From contig NC_064043.1 in the NCBI RefSeq assembly GCF_932526225.1, forward strand, positions 1,881,501 to 1,945,500: DNA of 64,000 bases, written 5' to 3'. The DNA comes from Nematostella vectensis. Lineage: Eukaryota > Cnidaria > Anthozoa > Actiniaria > Edwardsiidae. This document shows, one piece after another, positions 1 to 14,000 of the stretch. The notes under the pieces are model-generated. The model made no database searches and had not been told where the DNA came from. It was given only the letters and a program-made list of their open reading frames with translations. Within the stretch, counting starts at the first letter, position 1, and each line of letters starts with the position of its first letter. The translations under genes and the position numbers were made by a program.

Positions 1-168
1 TATCGTTCTCGACAGCCAGGGCCATGTGGCTTGTTTTGCCAGCTCTCATTGGTCCAACCACCTGGTATTTGACGTACACTCCTGGGTCTGATTGACAGCT
101 ATGCGATCCCATGATGCTCCAATCCGTGTTCCGAGAGTCGAGAGTACTGTACAGCAACGAAGACTCTC
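1..168 (-). CDS. Possible partial coding exon of an unknown gene, running off the window
   Basis: On the minus strand a frame is open from a plausible 3' splice site (TTACTCTTTAG then GAGAGTC, boundary at 168) to the window edge, about 55 codons. The peptide contains stretches such as SSLLYSTLDSRNTDWS and GVYVKYQVVGPMRAGKTS, which have protein-like composition. I do not recognise a family. The rest of the gene would lie left of the window. It could be a chance open frame; the acceptor and the composition are the only support. Confidence 0.3.
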
Positions 169-2956
169 CTAAAGAGTAACCACAGGGTTACCGTCAGCTT
201 TACCAAAAGCAAGCCAGGAGAAACCACAGGGCTACCCTCAGCCTTACCATACAGGGCTAACGTCATGCTGACGGGTGGCGCATTGTAGGTTTAAGGGGGA
301 ATTTCACTATTATTTACATCGAGTAAAGTATATTTTAAAAGTACAACCATTACTAAACAAAATAGTCAACTCGGGAGAGGAAATATAGCTTTACAATGCA
401 TTACGGGTAGGGATAACTCTTTTTGACGCCAAGTGTCTTCCTAATCACCGGTGAAAAAGGAGATTTTGTTTTTAATGGTGACATGGCGATGAAGCGTTGC
501 CTTGAGGACTTCATGCTGATTGTCGAAGTGGAATACTTGAAAACCGATTGATTACCGCAGGTTTACCGGTCTCAAAACTTTACCATGTTTGGCACTTTTT
601 AGTGTTATGTCAATTGTGAGATGCTTCCTTATAATTATCTACAAGTTTGACAAGGATTTGATTAAACAACACATTTTAGAGAGTAAGATAAAATGATATT
701 CACTCGATTATATTTGGTTTAGGAAATAGATATTTGCTCCTGATGGGGGGATATAATACAAGATTATAAAATGAAATACATTAACTGAAATACGAACGAG
801 TAATTAATGAGGGATTTCTACGCCTAATTGAAATTCTACTGCGTCCATTTAAAAGTTGACATCAAAATCTTTAGATTTGGCAGATTCTACGAAGCATGCA
901 TTAGAGGGTGGCTTTTTCAGGTTATTTGTAAACTAAAGTCATCTCTTTATCTTCTTGCTCAACAGTTAAATCCGCAAGTTTCATTAAAGTCTCCGTATAC
1001 TTACCATTGGAGCTTGTTTCCCGATAAAGGGATCTACAAAAATAAGGGTATTAATAGCAAATTAAATGCTTGTGTTGTAGATTTGTAAATTTGTAAATTT
1101 GTATTTTAGCTGACATCTAAAAAGCTCGGCTAGTATTGGCTCCTCAGTCCATGAGATCTATATTAACAGATCACGTTTACAGTAAGAAACATAGAATTTG
1201 AAAATCTATGTATTATCTTCTTTTCGAATTGAAAAAAAAAACTAGCATTATTCGGCAAATTACCCCAAGTAATGCTTCGCTTTTGTGTTGTTAAAACATT
1301 TTATTTTTGAACGACGTTTCGACCGAAACATAAATGATTGTAAAACGTTGGGGCAAATCTCCCATGTTAAGAATAGTTTTAGAATTGTACGAGAAAGCAC
1401 TTTTAAGGGTTTCCGTTCTTGCGGTTTGTGGAATATTTTTGCGTTAACACGGTTTGCCTTTAGTAAGTCTGAATAAAACACTTGAAATCGACTTTAAAAT
1501 AGAATCTGAAATCGAATTTAAATACTTACTGGTGTTTTGCGTTTTCCAGCGGGTGAACTTCCATTGCGCAACCCTTTTGCTGCTTGTGTATGCTCGCGTA
1601 GACCCTTGATGATAAAGCCCTTGTGCTAAGACGAGTTTCTCCCTGCGATTGATTATGTGTCTAATTCTATTACCCGTATCTTGGTGATCGATGTTATTGG
1701 TGATATCGAGTTTGTGTGAACTGGCCACTTATCGTAAGCTTTAACACTCCTCCCCTCTTAAATACACAGAAATAATCGCGAATAATCTAGTATGCGTAGA
1801 GAACTTTACAGCATTCACAACTATTATCTGAAATTAAGATTAATACCCGCCCCCCATGTAATAAAAAAGACAGGCAGTAAAATATATGATGTTTGAAATC
1901 GCTTTAATTAAAATTTATTATTTTTAGCGCAGGTGTCTGGGAGAGCTTGATACAATAAAGAGATAATAGAATTAGCAAAAAATAGTATTCATTCAATCTG
2001 TGACACCATGAGCTCGTCGGAAAGGCATCGCGGGAGTTGTAGAGAAAATGGGGAAGCCAGTTGGAGTTAATCACAAGGAAATGCTCATAAGACACGCAAT
2101 CAAAAACTAAACCAACTAAATAAAGGGTAAGAAGTATGACATAACTATATAATGTCGCTATATCTTCATCTCTAATGCCTCTGTCATGGCGGACTCATTT
2201 CGCGCGAATTATTTTTTGCGCATCACGTACATCTATCCTGTTTGCGCCCCCTCCCCCGTTACTAGGGTACAAATAACAATTTTTAGCAAATACAAGATTG
2301 ATTTTTTAATTGAAGCGCACCATACATTGGGGAACAGCACAGTGTTCCCGATTTCCTGTTCTCGATTTATACATAACGGTAGATTTATACATTTAACCGC
2401 GCGTTTAAGTAAAAACACACACACACACAAATGCGCTCGGAATGGTGGGGAGGACCCCCCTTGCCCTCACCGTCTGCCGCCCCTACATGGGCTTTTTACA
2501 CTGCTGTTTTTTTGTCGGTGCATGACTGGCCGGGTAATTTTTGGGCGGAGGTTTGTACGTCCACTCATCCCTAGCTACGTGCCTGGGACACAAGAAAAAC
2601 TTTTGATTAATATCTGAGGCAAAGCGGGTGTGTTGACAGGAATCTCGATTCTACGAGGAATTTCATTAAGGATAGTCGGGTACCTGTGTTTCATTGTTAG
2701 ACGCGGTAAAATATTCATGAGCAGGTTAAGCAAAACTAGTTTGCATGCAGAAATACTAGAAATACAGTTGAAGAATGTCCGCCTCCTAGATAATTGCTCA
2801 AATATACCCCGATTCTAAACGCAAACGAAACTTTGAATCAATTTTGGACATTCGCACCAGGTTCCCTCTGCTGCTAAGGGCGAGGAACGCCTGCATAATA
2901 CGAGACGCCGCTGTCCCGTTGTAAAAGGTGGTGGCCAGATCGAACAGACCATCGCC
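169..2956. other. Intergenic region upstream of the CUB gene
   Basis: No convincing coding exon is seen. Positions 180-270 carry short degenerate repeats around ACCACAGGGTTACC. The rest is AT-rich with scattered short open frames that lack splice context or family similarity. The last 100 bases before 2957 are GC-richer and probably hold the 5' UTR of the CUB gene. No clear TATA box was found. Confidence 0.5.
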
Positions 2957-5005
2957 ATGTCTAACGAGCTACGCCTGCCATTCTGCGGTAAGTTTTAGAT
3001 TCAATAGATTAAACAGCACTAGCTAGTGGATTTTCGTGTGTAGGCTGTTATTTTTGCTCAAAATGCGACCAATATGGCAACGATTTGTGAACAATAACAT
3101 TATATTTTTATTTAAAAAATATGCACAGATCCTGTTTCAAAACAATCTCTGTTTTACTCCAGAATAACTTATACTTGATGGAAATTAATACAGAGAGAAT
3201 TTAAATAAACAAGGAAAAGTAATCGTTTAAACGTTTCGATCGAATGCAAAAACACATGTTTGTCTCGTGTTTTACGCGCGATGAGAGCTGATGCTTATGT
3301 CTGCTTTAAATTCAGTTTCCATTTTAAGTTGAATATTTTAACTTTATTGTGAGATTTTTCGGGTAAATTTTACTGAGTTATAATTGGAATTTGTGCTTGA
3401 TTCCAAAAGGAATATATTTTCTTAAAATGGAGATATGGAGATCCTGATAAACAAATCCACATGACGCCAAAGTACTGCATGAATAATATTTGTGACATTC
3501 GCTGTCCCAGCACAGGCTTACCAACCTCACAGTCAGTCTCCAGTCAATCCCAGTAACTAGCTCGAATATTTTCACGATTGATCACCTCCTGTAATTGTCC
3601 TATAATTGTCTTATATCCTGGAATAAAGGTCACAATAAACTCTCATTGCTGTGTGATGTGTATTTATTCAGAATAACCGGTATTTCTAACGTTTGAGCAG
3701 TTGAGGGCTCCGCGTTACTATATAGAAGTAAAGGCAGGCAGGCTTCGGAGACATGCGATCAGATCAAGCGGCCAGAATTTGGAGTACGAGTAAAATCTTG
3801 AAAATCAACCACCACAGTGCGGTTGAATATAAATATTTCCATGTCCCCAGCAATTTTCGGCCTCCCAAACAAAGTCTTTCTACCAGTAAAGGCTAAGTTT
3901 TTACACATATTGGCAACCCAGAGACAATAGAGGAATCCGTGGATGCAACATTCGAATTCAATTTGACAGCGTGGCTTGAATAAACCAATCAGCGCGTCGC
4001 TTTACCGACAGCATGCATCTGGTGACAATTAGCGTTGCATCCACGGATTCCTCTATCGTCTCTGGGTTGCCGATATGTGTAAAAACTTAGCCTTTTCTGG
4101 TAGAAAGAGTTTGTTTGGGAGGACGAAAATCGCTGGGGACATGGAGATATTTATATTCTACCGCACTGTGGTGGTTGATTTTCGAGATTTTACTCGTACT
4201 CCAAATTCTGGCCGCTTGATCTGATCGCATGTCTCTGAAGCCTGCCTGCCTTTACTTCTTTTCATAGGTATCTAGTAACGCGGAGCCCTCAACTGCTCAA
4301 ACGCTAGAAATACCGGTTAGTCTGAATAAATACACATCACAAAGCAATGAGAGTTTATTGTGACCTTTATTCTAGGATATAAGACAATTATAGAACAATT
4401 ACAGGAGGTGATCAATCGTGAAAATATTCGAGCTAGTTACTGGGATTGACTGTAGACTGACTGTGAGGTTGGTAAGCCTGTGGTCCCAGATTGTACATTC
4501 TGTTATTTAAGTGTTCCCATCTCTCACCAAACCATAGTCGCTATTATGCTGTTTTATCTAAGCTGTTGAAATGCTTATGGCAATAAGAGAGATGCTATAG
4601 GTCATTATATATGCATATTTTTTGATTTCTCTAGAGGTTGAATGGGTGTGATAGTCTGTCATAGTACAGTCACCAGGCTGAACATCCTTATAAAATAAGG
4701 TTCTTATGAAACAAAAAGAGTGTATGTAAAAATTTTGGCCCCTCGTTTAAGTCAATAATTTTTCAACCAAACACTGAAGTTTCTTAATTTGATATTGGCC
4801 AATAAGTAAATTATTTCATTCTAAGAATTTTAAATTATCAGACTTTGAAATAATTTATAGCTTGTAGGTAGTTGGTGTAGCATTGAATCACAGATCATTG
4901 CGGAATTGGGAAAAAATGTTAAACACCCCCTAAAGGATAGCAGTTGGTCCAATTTTTTTACCTTAAATAAAAGATAGGATAATCACCCCTGTCTACTTTG
5001 CTGGA

Positions 5006-5037
<32 letters not shown>

Positions 5038-8000
5038 GGGCATTTCAAACAAAAATGGTTAAAGCACACAGTAACTAGCATTAGATGAGATTGGCACTAA
5101 ATAAAGACAATACCGCTTTCACTGATCAAAATTAGCTTGGCCATTCTTCAATTATCAATGTTGAAACAACACAATTTCACACTATTAGTGCATTTTTCCT
5201 ATCAAGTATTAGCAAATTGTATGTGTTTGACATGGTTATCTATTAGACAAACACTACCTCAGATAGTATATTTTATTACATTGTATTTTTATCTTACTTT
5301 TCTTTTTTTGCAGGTCTCATTGCCTTTTTACTTGTTGCTTGTACTAAAGGTAGGGTTTTTAAATGCACCCTTTTTTTCCTCAGGGCAAACACTGTATGTT
5401 TTGTTTCGTTGAAACACCTGAAAAAAAACCTGGGTTTTTAAAAGTGGGTTACTAATGCTGGTTAAAATTTGGGGTGTTTCAAAACCCTTGGACATTTCCC
5501 TGTATTTGTTATTTTTTTTTGTTTTCATTAAAAATATTGTAGAAATATAAAGATACTGCAAATGTGGAAAGTCTCAGATTTATTTCTCCTTCCCTGCCCA
5601 AGATTAAACCACTGTCTTGGGGTGCGTGGGTTGCACAGATGGCAGGGCACCACTCTCTGTAGTGCCTTAGCCTCACACCACCGCGTTCTAGACTGGTTTC
5701 CAGGTGCAAGCGTGAAAAAAGCTTGCCGTTTCTCTAGTTCATTCTTACAGGTGATTCAGGTTTCATCAGTTTTCCCCCCCTCTCCTCCCCCTTCACAAAA
5801 AAACAACAATTTCGACCCTAAGCTATGTTATGTTCAGACATAAGTCTATTCTCCCATCTCGACTTTGACATTGCACATTTCAGCACCCCACCATCAAGTA
5901 GAGTACCTACTTAAATTAATTTTTTCATTTATTTTCATTGCTACACATCTTATGACTGTAACTATTATTTGTCTTTAATTGTAGGTGCTGATGTTTGTAA
6001 CAATGACACTGTGGCGACAAACCAAATAACACTGAACATTGGAGAGTTGGGCAAAGTTATTAGAAGCCCTGGAGAAGGGATTCCGCAGCACTATCGTGCA
6101 ACGTGTGGTTGGCAAGTTACAGGCCCTGCGCACTCAGTCATATATATACGAGTGTTCCAATTCAAATGGTCTGTGTACACAAGTGGGGATGATTGTGATA
6201 AAGAAAATTTTAAAGTATTTGACGGATCTGATACCAGTGCACCTCTCATTGTTAATTACTGCAAAAATAAGCTACCTCCAAAATCTGTAATTTCTTTGTA
6301 TTCCACTGGCCCAAGCCTACGAGTCCAGCTAAAGACTTCTGAAAATCCTGTCAATACGTCATTTATTTTCATTGTTGAGGCTCTCAAGGCTGATGGTGAG
6401 TACCCTTTTACCAAAGTGTCAAGTTGGGAAGGACCATGAGGGATCACGAGGCGGTAGACTCAAGTAGGGCGGAGTCCTGAAGGGGCTGAGTCAAGTAGGG
6501 CGGAGTTGTGAAGGGGTGGAGTCAAGTAGGCGGAGTTGTGAAGGGGTGGAGTCAAGTAGGGTGGAGTCCTGAAGGGGCTGAGTCAAGTAGGGCGGAGTTG
6601 TGAAGGGGTGGAGTCAAGTAGGGCGGAGGCGTGAAGGGGTGGAGTCAAGTAGGGCGGAGGTGTGAAGGGGTGAAGTCAAGTAGGGTGGAATCGTGATGGG
6701 GTGGAGTCAAGTAGGGTGGAGTCGTGAAGGGGTGCAATCAAGTAGGGTGGAGTCATTAAGGGGTGGAGTCAAGTAGGGTGGAGTTGTGAAGGGGTGGAGT
6801 CAAGTAGGGTGGAATCGTGAAGGGGTGGAGTCAAGTAGGGTGGAATTGTGAAGGGGTGGAGTCAAGTAGGGTGGAGTTGTGAAGGGGTGGAGTCAAGTAG
6901 GGTGGAATCGTGAAGGGGTGAAGTCAAGTAGGGTGGAGTCATATGGGGGCTGGTCCAAGTGTGCTAGAGATATGTACAAGACATAGATTCACCTACAGAT
7001 CGGCCAAACCTGCCAACTGGAAAAGCCAGCTTTCTGTTGGTGGTGATTTATTGTTGCAGTTAGCCAATATATTCCAAATGAAATATGTTTCAGATTGTGG
7101 GAAACAGGAAAACTTTATCTTTAATCAACTACTGCCTTACCCTTCAAATATATTTCATTTACTGAAGTTGAGCAGGCTTCGTTGGCAGGCTCTTTGTAAT
7201 CTCAAGTATGTTATGTTTTTGTAATCTCAAGTATGTTATGTTTGAGTCTCTAGAGGGGACCACTGTCTCTATTTCGGGGGGGAGCCAGGCCTCTTAGCAT
7301 GCTACCCCCCCCCCACCAGATCATTCACTCTTGATACAGGCCTCTTAGCATGCTACCCCCCCCCCCCCCCCCACCAGATCATTCACTCTTGATACAGGCC
7401 TCTTAGCATGCTACCCCCCCCCCCCACCAGATCATTCAATCTTGATACAGGCCTCTTAGCATGCTACCCCCCCCCCCCACCAGATCATTCACTCTTGATA
7501 CAGGCCTCTTAGCATGCTACCCCCCCCCCCCCCACCAGATCATTCACTCTTGATAAAGGCCTCTTAGCTACCGCATCCCCCCCCCCACCAGATCATTCAC
7601 TCTTGAAACAGGCCTCTTAGCATGCTACCCCCCCCCCCCCCCCACCAGATCATTCACTCTTGATAAAGGCCTCTTAGCATGCTACCCCCCCCCCCCCCCC
7701 ACCAGATCATTCACTCTTGATACAGTACAGCGTTCTTTATTTATTTTCAGTCTGCAAAAATAATGATATTCGGAACCTACCAGAAGCCAGTAGAACTCTT
7801 GCCAACTTTTCCAGTCCTTACTTCTCTCAGCTTAAAAACTACCCTCGCAACTCACACTGCAGCTGGAAATTAACAGCACCAGCAGGGAATCTGATCAAAT
7901 TGACATTCAAGGAGGTCAAGGTTCGCTGCGACAGTGGTGTCAATGTCTACGATGATGCTATTGGGTCGGATGAGAACATGGTAGTGTCCCTCTGTCGCTA

Positions 8001-11000
8001 TAATAGCCTGGAGCAGCGCACATTCTACTCCACAGGTCAAACCCTGTTTGTCACTTTCAAGAGTAGCGATAGCTTTGACACTGATGAGGGGTTCTTAGCA
8101 TTCTATCAAGCGATCAGTCCAGGTCAGTACCCAGCATTCTATCAAGCGATCAGTCCAGGTCAGTACCCAGCATTCTATCAAGCCATAAGTCCAGGTCAGT
8201 ACCCAGCATTCTATCAAGCGATCAGTCCAGGTCAGTACCCAGCATTCTATCAAGCGATAAGTCCAGGTCAGTACCCAGCATTCTATCAAGCGATCAGTCC
8301 AGGTCAGTACCCAGCGTTCTATCAAGCGATCAGTCCAGGTCAGTACCCAGCATTCTATCAAGCGATCAGTCCAGGTCAGTACCCAGCATTCTATCAAGCG
8401 ATCAGTCCAGGTCAGTACCCAGCATTCTATCAAGCGATCAGTCCAGGTAAGTACCCAGCATTCTATCAAGCGATCAGTCCAGGTCAGTACCCAGCATTCT
8501 ATCAAGCGATAAGTCCAGGTAAGTACCCAGCATTCTATCAAGCGACGAGTCCAGGTCAGTACCCAGCATTCTATCAAACCATAAGTCCAGGTCAGTACCC
8601 AGCATTCTATCAAACCATAAGTCCAGGTCAGTACCCAGCATTCTATCAAGCGATTAGTCCAGGTCAGTACCCAATATTCTATCAAACCATAAGTCCAGGT
8701 CAGTACCCAGCATTCTATCAAGCGACGAGTCCAGGTAAGTACCCAGCATTCTATCAAGCGACGAGTCCAGGTCAGTACCCAGCATTCTATCAAGCGATTA
8801 GTCCAGGTCAGTACCCAGCATTCTATCAAACCATAAGTCCAGGTCAGTACCCAGCATTCTATCAAGCGATAAGTCCAGGTCAGTACCCAGCATTCTATCA
8901 AACCATAAGTCCAGGTCAGTACCCAGCATTCTATCAAACCATAAGTCCAGGTCAGTACCCAGCATTCTATCAAGCGACGAGTCCAGGTCAGTACCCAGCA
9001 TTCTATCAAACCATAAGTCCAGGTCAGTACCCAGCATTCTATCAAGGGATAAGTCCAGGTCAGTACCCAGCATTCTATCAAGCGATCAGTCCAGGTCAGT
9101 ACCCAGCATTCTATCAAGCGATAAGTCCAGGTCAGTACCCAGCATTCTATCAAGCGATCAGTCCAGGTCAGTACCCAGCATTCTATCAAGGGATAAGTCC
9201 AGGTCAGTACCCAGCATTCTATCAAGGGATAAGTCCAGGTCAGTACCCAGCATTCTATCAAGTGACGAGTCCAGGTAAGTACCCAGCATTCTATCAAGCG
9301 ATCAGTCCAGGTCAGTACCCAGCATTCTATCAAACCATAAGTCCAGGTCAGTACCCAGCATTCTATCAAGCGACGAGTCCAGGTCAGTACCCATCATTCT
9401 ATCAAGCGACGAGTCCAGGTCAGTACCCAGCATTCTATCAAGCGATAAGTCCAGGTTAGTACCCAGCATTCTATCAAACCATAAGTCCAGGTGAGTACCC
9501 AACATTCTATCAAGCGACAAGTCCAGGTCAGTACTCAGCATTTTATCAAGCGATAAGTCCAGGTCAGTACCCAGCATTCTATCAAGCGATAAGTCCAGGT
9601 CAGTCTCTAGTATTCTATCAAGCGATAAGTCCAGGTCAGTCTCTAGTATTCTATCAAGCGATAAGTCCAGGTCAGTCTCTAGCATTTGCCTAATGGTTTA
9701 CCCAATTTTGTATTTCCAGAGGGACTTCTATTAAGTGGTTTATATTTTTTATGGTATGATATGGACCGTAAGAGAGCACTGACATGAGAGAGTACCTACC
9801 TTTGGCATTCATTCATCGTTTGATATATTTGAATTATTTTCATTTCAGGCGTATCTTGTTCATCAAGTAACTCTGAAGACTCTAATAAGAACATAATCCT
9901 TGCTTCAAAAAGTGGAACCATCACATCTCCTGGCTTCCCCTCATCTATCCCTAATAGCCCTCTTGAGTGCATTTGGAAGGTGTCTGCCCCAGCTGGTCAG
10001 GTGATCCGCTTTGATATGGATTCTGTTGATATTGACTATTTAAAAACATGTCCAACAAAACTACAAGTGGTTACCGGGGGTTATGGGAATCTCTATGACT
10101 TGGAAGAGCTAAGGTGTCAGAAAGTGCCATCATTTGTGACTTCGTCAGATGGGAGGAATGCATGGGTCCGGTACGAGCAGGATGCAGATGTGACCAAAGA
10201 GCCGCGACCAGCAGGATTCAGTGTGAGCTACACGTCATTGCCTCTCAGTGAGTACAGTATTCCATCTGCTGTAACAGAGTATTGACTACTGCCACTCCAA
10301 CACCAACTTTCATCAACTTTCAACTCTCGTTTTCATGCTGTATTCAATGTGAATGAGGGTGAAAGAATCATTTGCATTCAATAGCATTAGATATGGGAAC
10401 TTACAGTTTTAAATGTTAAAACATTTGCCTTAAAGCTAAATACCTGCTTTAAACAAAGGCCAGCATTACAATAACATTAGAATTACTGTTTTTTAGTTAG
10501 TATGTGTCAGTGTCTATATCAAAGAATGTATGGAAATTATGCAGTTTATTATCTATTTTCTTCTTATTTGGTTTCTACTACAATAACAGATGTTTCTTCA
10601 CAGCTAAGTCTGGCAGCTGTGGAAATGACAGCACAATTGAGCTCCAAGGAGAGGGTGCATCATTTCGTAGTCCCAACTATCCTGAAAGAAGCCCTTCTAA
10701 CATGAGATGTCGCTGGAAGATCATTGCACCAGATGGCATGATTATCCAGTTGAGGTTTCGCTCATCCTGGAAGTCCAAATGCAACAACGAATGGTTTAAA
10801 ATCTATGATGGCGACTCTACCTCTAGCCCTGAGCTTAAAAAGGTCTGCTATATAGGACGGCTGAAACTCTACTCTACAAGTAATAAAATGTTAGTAGAAC
10901 AACTTACTCGTGAGGACACCAAGGTCCATGGCTTTGTTGCTACCTTCACTGCAGTCAGAGCAGCACCAAAGTCATATGCCTGTCCTAGCATTCCGAAGCC

Positions 11001-14000
11001 AGGAGAGATGAAGGGTAAGATAGCAAGCCCAGAGTGGCCCCTCCCATACCCCAATCTTAGTCACTGTCGGATAAGTATAGAGGTTCCATTTGGCCATCAA
11101 GTAAAGCTGACCTTCACTGCATTTAGTCTTGAGGACAGTCAAGGATGCAAAAAGGATTCTGTTAGGGTAAGTTTGGAAACATTTTTTTTCCTATAACCGT
11201 AATTGCTCATTTTAGCTCTTAGTTTAAAAAAATCGCCCTAATTCTTGTGTCCACTCTGTAGAGAACCTTGAAAATTTCTCTTTCATATAATCTGGTGTTA
11301 AGTCATTTCAGTGATTTAGGCTAAGTTCAAAGTCGTATTATCCAAGAGCCGTATTTAATGCAATTGCATGCAAATGAAGATGGAACAATTGACTCGATTC
11401 ATTTGCATGCATTTGCATTGAATACGGCTCATGGATAATACAACGTTTGAACTTAGCCTTAAACACCATGAGGCATTTCATTCGTTTTACTCCGGGAAGA
11501 AATGGGATGCCCTAATGCAGGGCTTTAAGCTAATTTTAGTTCCTCTCTTTTTATTGAACAACGAAACACATACTGGACTATTTGTTGGAGAAGTTAGTGT
11601 TTAATTTCCTTCATGTTTAATTCCTTGAATTAAATTAGTTTTTATGATTAGGGCTGAAGTAAAAAAAAATTAAAATAAGCGCTACCCGTTCCAGTAAGTG
11701 CCCTACATACTTTGATATGAGAGAATTTGTTAAGCGTATGACCTCTCTATGTATGTCTTTCTTCAGGTAGAAGGGCGGGATAAAAACTTCTACTGGACCA
11801 CGCTTGGTTTCCTATGCGGAAATCGTACCACTCCTTTCTCTCTCAAGTCAACCGATAATGAGATGATAGTCTGGTTTTCGTCTGACCTGACGGGACGGTC
11901 TGCAGGCTTTGAGGCTGAATATGAAGCAGTGCGTGATAGTAAGTACCACAAAAAGTACTCCTACCTTAATATTCAGGTCACTATATCTTATGCCCCAAAT
12001 TAACCCCCAAACAAGCAACTTCCAAAATGCGCCCCAGCGACGAACAAGAGACAAATAATTTATTAGAATCCACCTATTTAACAGGCCATCCGCTATAAAT
12101 TATAAGTCACATCCTCAAAAAAACTAACAATAGGCACACTGCTTTTACGATTTAAAATATTTTTTTGCGTTTTTCATCAAAGATTGTTACGTAATCAACC
12201 GGGAGTAAACTAGTGTCAATGCTGCTTTGACCCTTTGAAATCAACTAAAAAAGTTTTATCATTTTTGTAGCCTCATTTGGTAACTGCACTGAACAGGGAA
12301 AGGACAACATTATCCCAGTCACCTCCACTGAGGCAGGATCTATTAGCTCCCCTCGCTTCCCTTTGCCCTTCCCCACCAACATGAGGTGTACATGGGTGAT
12401 CAGAGCCCCACCCGGAAAACACCTGCGACTCGCATTCAGTGACTTTGAACTTGGATTCTGCAAAGATAACAGTGTAAGTAAGCTTGCAATAACAAGCACA
12501 CCACCTGAATGCCATCCCTCAGTATACAGTACCTATAAGACAGGTTATAAGTACACTTATTACTTATTTACCCCGATTTATCCTGGATTTGTGCGAGGTA
12601 TTGTTTCTCTCTTCCAGTCCCACTTTTGATTCACTAGCAGCTTACTATCAATTCACACTACTAACACCCAGCCTCACGTCTATGAACTTGGCCACCACTA
12701 ACACCCAGCCTCACGTCTATGAACTTGACCACTGCTAACCCGCAGCCTCACGTCTATGCATTTGACCACTGCTAACCCGCAGCCTCATGTCTATGCATTT
12801 GACCACCGCTAACACCCAGACTCACGTCTATGAACTTGACCACCGCTAACACCCAGCCTCACGTCTATGAACTTGACCACCGCTAACACCTAGCTTCACG
12901 TCTATGAACTTGACCACCGCTAACACCCAGCCTCACGTCTATGAACTTGACCACCGCTAACACCTAGCTTCACGTCTATGAACTTGACCACCGCTAACCA
13001 GCAGCCTCACGTCTATGAACTTGACCACCGCTAACACCCAGCCTCACGTCTATGAACTTGACCACCGCTAACACCTAGCTTCACGTCTATGAACTTGACC
13101 ACCGCTAACACCCAGCCTCACGTCTATGAACTTGACCACCGCTAACACCCAGCCTCACGTCTATGAACTTGACCACCTCTAACACCCAGCCTCACGTCTA
13201 TGAACTTGACCACCACTAACCCGCAGCCTCACGTCTATGAACTTGACCACTGCTAACACCCAGCCTCACGTCTATGAACTTGACCACTGCTAACACCCAG
13301 CCTCACGTCTATGAACTTGACCACCGCTAACACCCAGCCTCACGTCTATGCAATTGACCACCACTAACACCCAGCCTCACGTCCATGCATTTGACCACCG
13401 CTAACCCCCAGCCTCACGTCTATGAACTTGACCACCGCTAACACTCAGACTCACGTCTATGAACTTGACCACCGCTAACACTCAGACTCACGTCTATGAA
13501 CTTGACCACCGCTAACACCCAGCCTCACGTCTATGAACTTGACCACCGCTAACACCCAGCCTCACGTCTATAAACTTGACCACCTCTAACACCCAGCCTC
13601 ACGTCTATGAACTTGACCACCGCTAACACCAAGCCTCACGTCCATGCATTTGACCACCGCTAACCCCCAGCCTCACGTCTATGAACTTGACCACCGCTAA
13701 CACTCAGACTCACGTCTATGAACTTGACCACCGCTAACACTCAGACTCACGTCTATGAACATGACCACCGCTAACACCCAGCCTCACGTCTATGAACTTG
13801 ACCACCGCTAACACCCAGCCTCACGTCTATAAACTTGACCACCTCTAACACCCAGCCTCACGTCTATGAACTTGACCACCGCTAACACCAAGCCTCACGT
13901 CCATGCATTTGACCACCGCTAACCCCCAGCCTCACGTCTATGAACTTGACCACCGCTAACACTCAGACTCACGTCTATGAACTTGACCACCGCTAACACT

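Noticed and set aside
2186-2617. 143-codon plus-strand frame upstream of the CUB gene
   Set aside because: It contains CA microsatellite and Pro/His-rich low complexity; no family or splice support.
8095-9369. Long minus-strand frame (424 codons) with repeated LIECWVLTWT
   Set aside because: It lies entirely within the 36-bp array, whose period is divisible by three. The plus strand carries the CUB exon that founded the unit.
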